Both the position numbers and the translations under genes were made by a program. A stretch of DNA of 64,000 nucleotides from an uncultured bacterium (GTDB taxonomy: Bacteria; Cyanobacteriota; Vampirovibrionia; Gastranaerophilales; Gastranaerophilaceae): NCBI GenBank assembly GCA_948964545.1, contig CAREDV010000005.1:1-64000 (forward strand). The letters are read 5' to 3'. The notes below the pieces were generated by a model. It made no database searches. It was not told where the DNA came from and saw only the letters and a program-made list of their open reading frames with translations. Below, one piece after another: positions 62,579-64,000 of this stretch; positions within the stretch are counted from its first letter, which is position 1; every line of letters begins with the position of its first letter.

Positions 62579-62765
62579 GGGTAAGCCCGAACTCCCCTTA
62601 GCAACAACCTATATGATAGTAAACAGGGCTAAGAAAGGGGGTAAGATGAACAGAGAACTAATTAAAAAAGTCCTAGTTGCCCTAGGACTTTTGTTACGAT
62701 TAATTGCCTCATTAATCTAAAGGGTGATAGATTGGTTCAGCTTATAGGGAGTTGAACCAATTCCC
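62579..62765 (+). ncRNA. Structured element C carrying a 24-residue hydrophobic peptide
   Basis: After the promoter, CCCCTTAGC (62596-62604) can pair with GCTAAG and the following GGGGG (about 62628-62641). That would sequester the ribosome site GGGGG of the peptide gene. Inside the peptide gene the hairpin AAAAGTCCTAG/CTAGGACTTTT (62666-62676 with 62682-62692) is perfect. ATTGGTTCA/TGAACCAAT (62731-62762) closes the element. Architecture matches elements A and B although the sequences differ. A self-inhibited mRNA for a membrane peptide, as in type I toxins, is one reading. Confidence 0.5.
62646..62720 (+). CDS. Hydrophobic mini-peptide C, 24 aa
   Basis: It starts MNRELIKKVLVALGLLL, continues RLIASLI and stops at TAA 62718-62720. 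Basic N-terminus followed by a hydrophobic helix. AGGGGG ends about 5 nt before the ATG. The sequence is not closely similar to peptides A and B, but size, charge distribution and the internal hairpin are alike. Confidence 0.45.
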   Translation: MNRELIKKVLVALGLLLRLIASLI

Positions 62766-62773
62766 TTATTTTA

Positions 62774-62824
62774 ATTATTTCCGATTTTGTTGTGTTTGTC
62801 AAGTGGCGACGAAGTCGCTTTCCA
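62774..62824 (+). repeat. 51-bp direct repeat, left copy
   Basis: A perfect 51-bp repeat also at 63092-63142 (starts 318 bp apart). It contains the hairpin GCGAC-GAA-GTCGC. The pair brackets element A exactly, so element A may have been inserted or duplicated as a unit. Confidence 0.85.
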
Positions 62825-62842
62825 TATTGGACTTTGTATAAT

Positions 62843-63085
62843 ATTAAAAATATTGCCCTTTGTTGGTTTTTGTGTTATTGTTGTGCTGTAGGGCTGGCAC
62901 ACTGCCGTTTCGTCACACACGATTTACGAAGAAATTGGACGAAAGGAGGGCTAAAGTCTATGGTTGATAAAATAATAATGCTATTACTGGCATTTGCGAT
63001 TACAGTAATAGCACTAAAAATTCAATCGTAGGGTGCGAAGCAAGTCCTTAACAGGTTGCTTAAGTTGTTGAGGACTTCGCCCTAC
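62843..63085 (+). ncRNA. Structured element A carrying a 23-residue hydrophobic peptide
   Basis: TATAAT at 62837-62842 begins it. The stem TTTCGTC/GACGAAA (62908-62914 with 62938-62944) encloses CACACACGATT (62914-62924) and is directly followed by GGAGGG. In element B the same position has CTTTCCG/CGGAAAG, so both sides have changed together and pairing is kept. The peptide gene holds the hairpin GCTATTACTG/CAGTAATAGC (62980-62989 with 63003-63012), identical in B. A long hairpin GTAGGG...CCCTAC (63028-63085) ends it. Confidence 0.58.
62960..63031 (+). CDS. Hydrophobic mini-peptide A, 23 aa
   Basis: It starts MVDKIIMLLLAFAITVIALK and ends IQS. AAAGGAGGG lies 10 nt upstream. The core IIMLLLAFAI is shared with mini-peptide B. 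A longer reading in the same frame from 62792 would cross the 51-bp repeat and is unlikely to be real. Confidence 0.52.
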   Translation: MVDKIIMLLLAFAITVIALKIQS

Positions 63086-63091
63086 TCTTAT

Positions 63092-63142
63092 ATTATTTCC
63101 GATTTTGTTGTGTTTGTCAAGTGGCGACGAAGTCGCTTTCCA
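63092..63142 (+). repeat. 51-bp direct repeat, right copy
   Basis: Identical to 62774-62824; followed by non-coding DNA to 63193. Confidence 0.85.
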
Positions 63143-63193
63143 CACTTGTGAGCAGAGCCGCAAAAATTATATAACATTTAATGCGAGGCACAG

Positions 63194-63466
63194 TTATTCG
63201 TCTATAAGTTTAAACTCATCCCCGAGCCTATCTTCTATCATCATAGCAAATTCGGAAAATTTAACACCTAAAGCTTCTGCTGTTCTCCAAATAGTACTAA
63301 ATTGAGGGTCGGTTTCACCATTTTCAAGTCTACTCAAATTTCCGCTATATAAATCATATTCATTTGCAAGTTTATTGCCTGATGAATTCCTATCTTCTCG
63401 AAGTTGTTTAACCAGTTTTCCTACAGTCTTCTTAAAATGTAAAATTTTTTCTTTTCTATCTTGCAT
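63194..63466 (-). CDS. Xre-family HTH regulator, 90 aa
   Basis: One HTH_3 domain: VKQLREDRNSSGNKLANEYD, then LYSGNLSRLENGETDP and IWRTAEALGVKFSEFA. A perfect palindrome at 63501-63514 lies 35 bp before the ATG, a likely autoregulatory operator. No ribosome site is evident. Confidence 0.85.
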   Translation of the reverse strand: MQDRKEKILHFKKTVGKLVKQLREDRNSSGNKLANEYDLYSGNLSRLENGETDPQFSTIWRTAEALGVKFSEFAMMIEDRLGDEFKLIDE

Positions 63467-63500
63467 AAAAAAATAATAATTGGTATATTATTTAATAGTT

Positions 63501-63514
63501 CTGCGAATTCGCAG
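63501..63514. promoter_or_regulatory. Palindrome CTGCGAATTCGCAG
   Basis: A perfect 14-bp palindrome upstream of the Xre gene at 63466. On the plus strand it is followed by AGGAGG and a 5-codon frame (ATG 63526, TGA 63541-63543), which may be chance. Confidence 0.5.
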
Positions 63515-63546
63515 AGGAGGTTTTTATGTACATTACAGCTTGAAAA

Positions 63547-63885
63547 TTAATCTATTGATGCAATAAGAATATTATAAATTTTTTTAAGTTCTTTTTCATT
63601 TCGTCCTGCAGTCATAGAAGTTATTTTCTTTTGTAAATCCATCTCTTTACTAGTATGCTCTATAAAATTTTGTTTAAAGAAAAATGCAGGTTCAACGTTA
63701 AAGAAATTCGAAAAATTAATAAGACTTTCACAGGAAATAAATGTTCTGCCTGTTTCAATGGCTGTAATAGATTTACGTTCCAATCCTACAGCTTCCGCTA
63801 ACTGTTCTTGAGTCAATTCTTTGGCAATTCTTAATAGTTTAACATTCTTACCAATATTCTTATTTACTTGTTCAATAGTATACAT
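63547..63885 (-). CDS. Xre-family HTH regulator, 112 aa
   Basis: The HTH domain (VKLLRIAKELTQEQLAEAVG, then LERKSITAIETGRTFI) is followed by a 40-residue helical tail. It resembles the regulator at 44871-45185 in length and layout (LSQEQLSEMV..., tail of similar size), so the two belong to the same subgroup. Target unknown. Confidence 0.87.
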   Translation of the reverse strand: MYTIEQVNKNIGKNVKLLRIAKELTQEQLAEAVGLERKSITAIETGRTFISCESLINFSNFFNVEPAFFFKQNFIEHTSKEMDLQKKITSMTAGRNEKELKKIYNILIASID

Positions 63886-63971
63886 ATTAATATAATAAAG
63901 TCTTTTTTTTAGCTTTTCTAACTTATTAAATTAGACTATATCTAACTAAACACTACCCAAAGGAGACGACT

Positions 63972-64000
63972 ATGTTAAACTCACTAAAACTAAAAATGTT
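63972..64000 (+). CDS. Start of a gene running off the window
   Basis: AAAGGAG lies 7 nt before ATG 63972, and the frame reads MLNSLKLKM to the edge. Only nine codons are present, so nothing can be said about the product. Confidence 0.4.

Noticed and set aside
62792..63031. 79-codon protein ending in mini-peptide A
   Set aside because: The extra N-terminus would be read through the 51-bp repeat and the structured leader; the strong ribosome site lies before the internal ATG at 62960, and element B has only the short form.

Overview
The window is a low-GC bacterial chromosome segment from a Gram-negative-type cell. It has an outer-membrane porin-like barrel, a filamentous-haemagglutinin-type secreted protein, a prepilin-like protein and lysine/diaminopimelate synthesis. 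The AT richness, the rpsF-ssb-rpsR order and several secreted proteins I cannot assign suggest Gastranaerophilales (gut Vampirovibrionia, the non-photosynthetic relatives of cyanobacteria). That assignment is inference; no 16S gene is present.

Layout. 1-6.7 kb: two large surface or unknown proteins on the minus strand and a decayed subtilase. 6.8-24.8 kb: an 18-kb element integrated in tRNA-Ala(TGC). It has a 42-bp attL/attR repeat, a tyrosine integrase, an excisionase-like HTH protein and a 1579-residue replication protein that fuses a family-B DNA polymerase, a PrimPol-like domain, a zinc cluster and an SF2 helicase. Its defence cargo is a Sau3AI-like restriction enzyme with its C5 methylase, an OLD nuclease, a GmrSD-like DUF262/DUF1524 enzyme and AbiH. 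I see no capsid, terminase or conjugation genes. 24.9-52.5 kb: mostly core genes (mini-RNase III, ferritin, GH13-like enzyme, di-iron protein, carbonic anhydrase, PMT-type glycosyltransferase, NhaD/ArsB antiporter, ffh, pcrA, Orn/Lys/Arg decarboxylase, rpsF-ssb-rpsR, dapF), interrupted by a regulator-rich patch at 44-45.6 kb. 52.5-54.1 kb: a 1.46-kb islet at tRNA-Ser(TGA), bounded by a perfect 69-bp repeat, with two duplicated HTH regulators and a SLOG-like protein but no recombinase. 54.2-62.5 kb: prepilin-like gene with a G11 tract, aminotransferase plus Lrp regulator, pckA, a GGDEF/HD-GYP protein and a hisS operon. 62.5-64 kb: structured elements carrying tiny hydrophobic peptides, then Xre regulators.

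The most unusual features are the polymerase-primase-helicase fusion, three related elements in which a 21-24-residue hydrophobic peptide lies inside conserved RNA hairpins (two near 62.6-63.1 kb, one at 35.1-35.3 kb), the recombinase-less tRNA-Ser islet, and the homopolymer tract that puts the prepilin-like gene out of frame. Several chromosomal genes have a TATAAT-like box ending 5-7 nt before the start codon and no Shine-Dalgarno sequence, which points to leaderless transcripts. Three genes are broken by a single in-frame stop that one G:C to A:T transition could explain.
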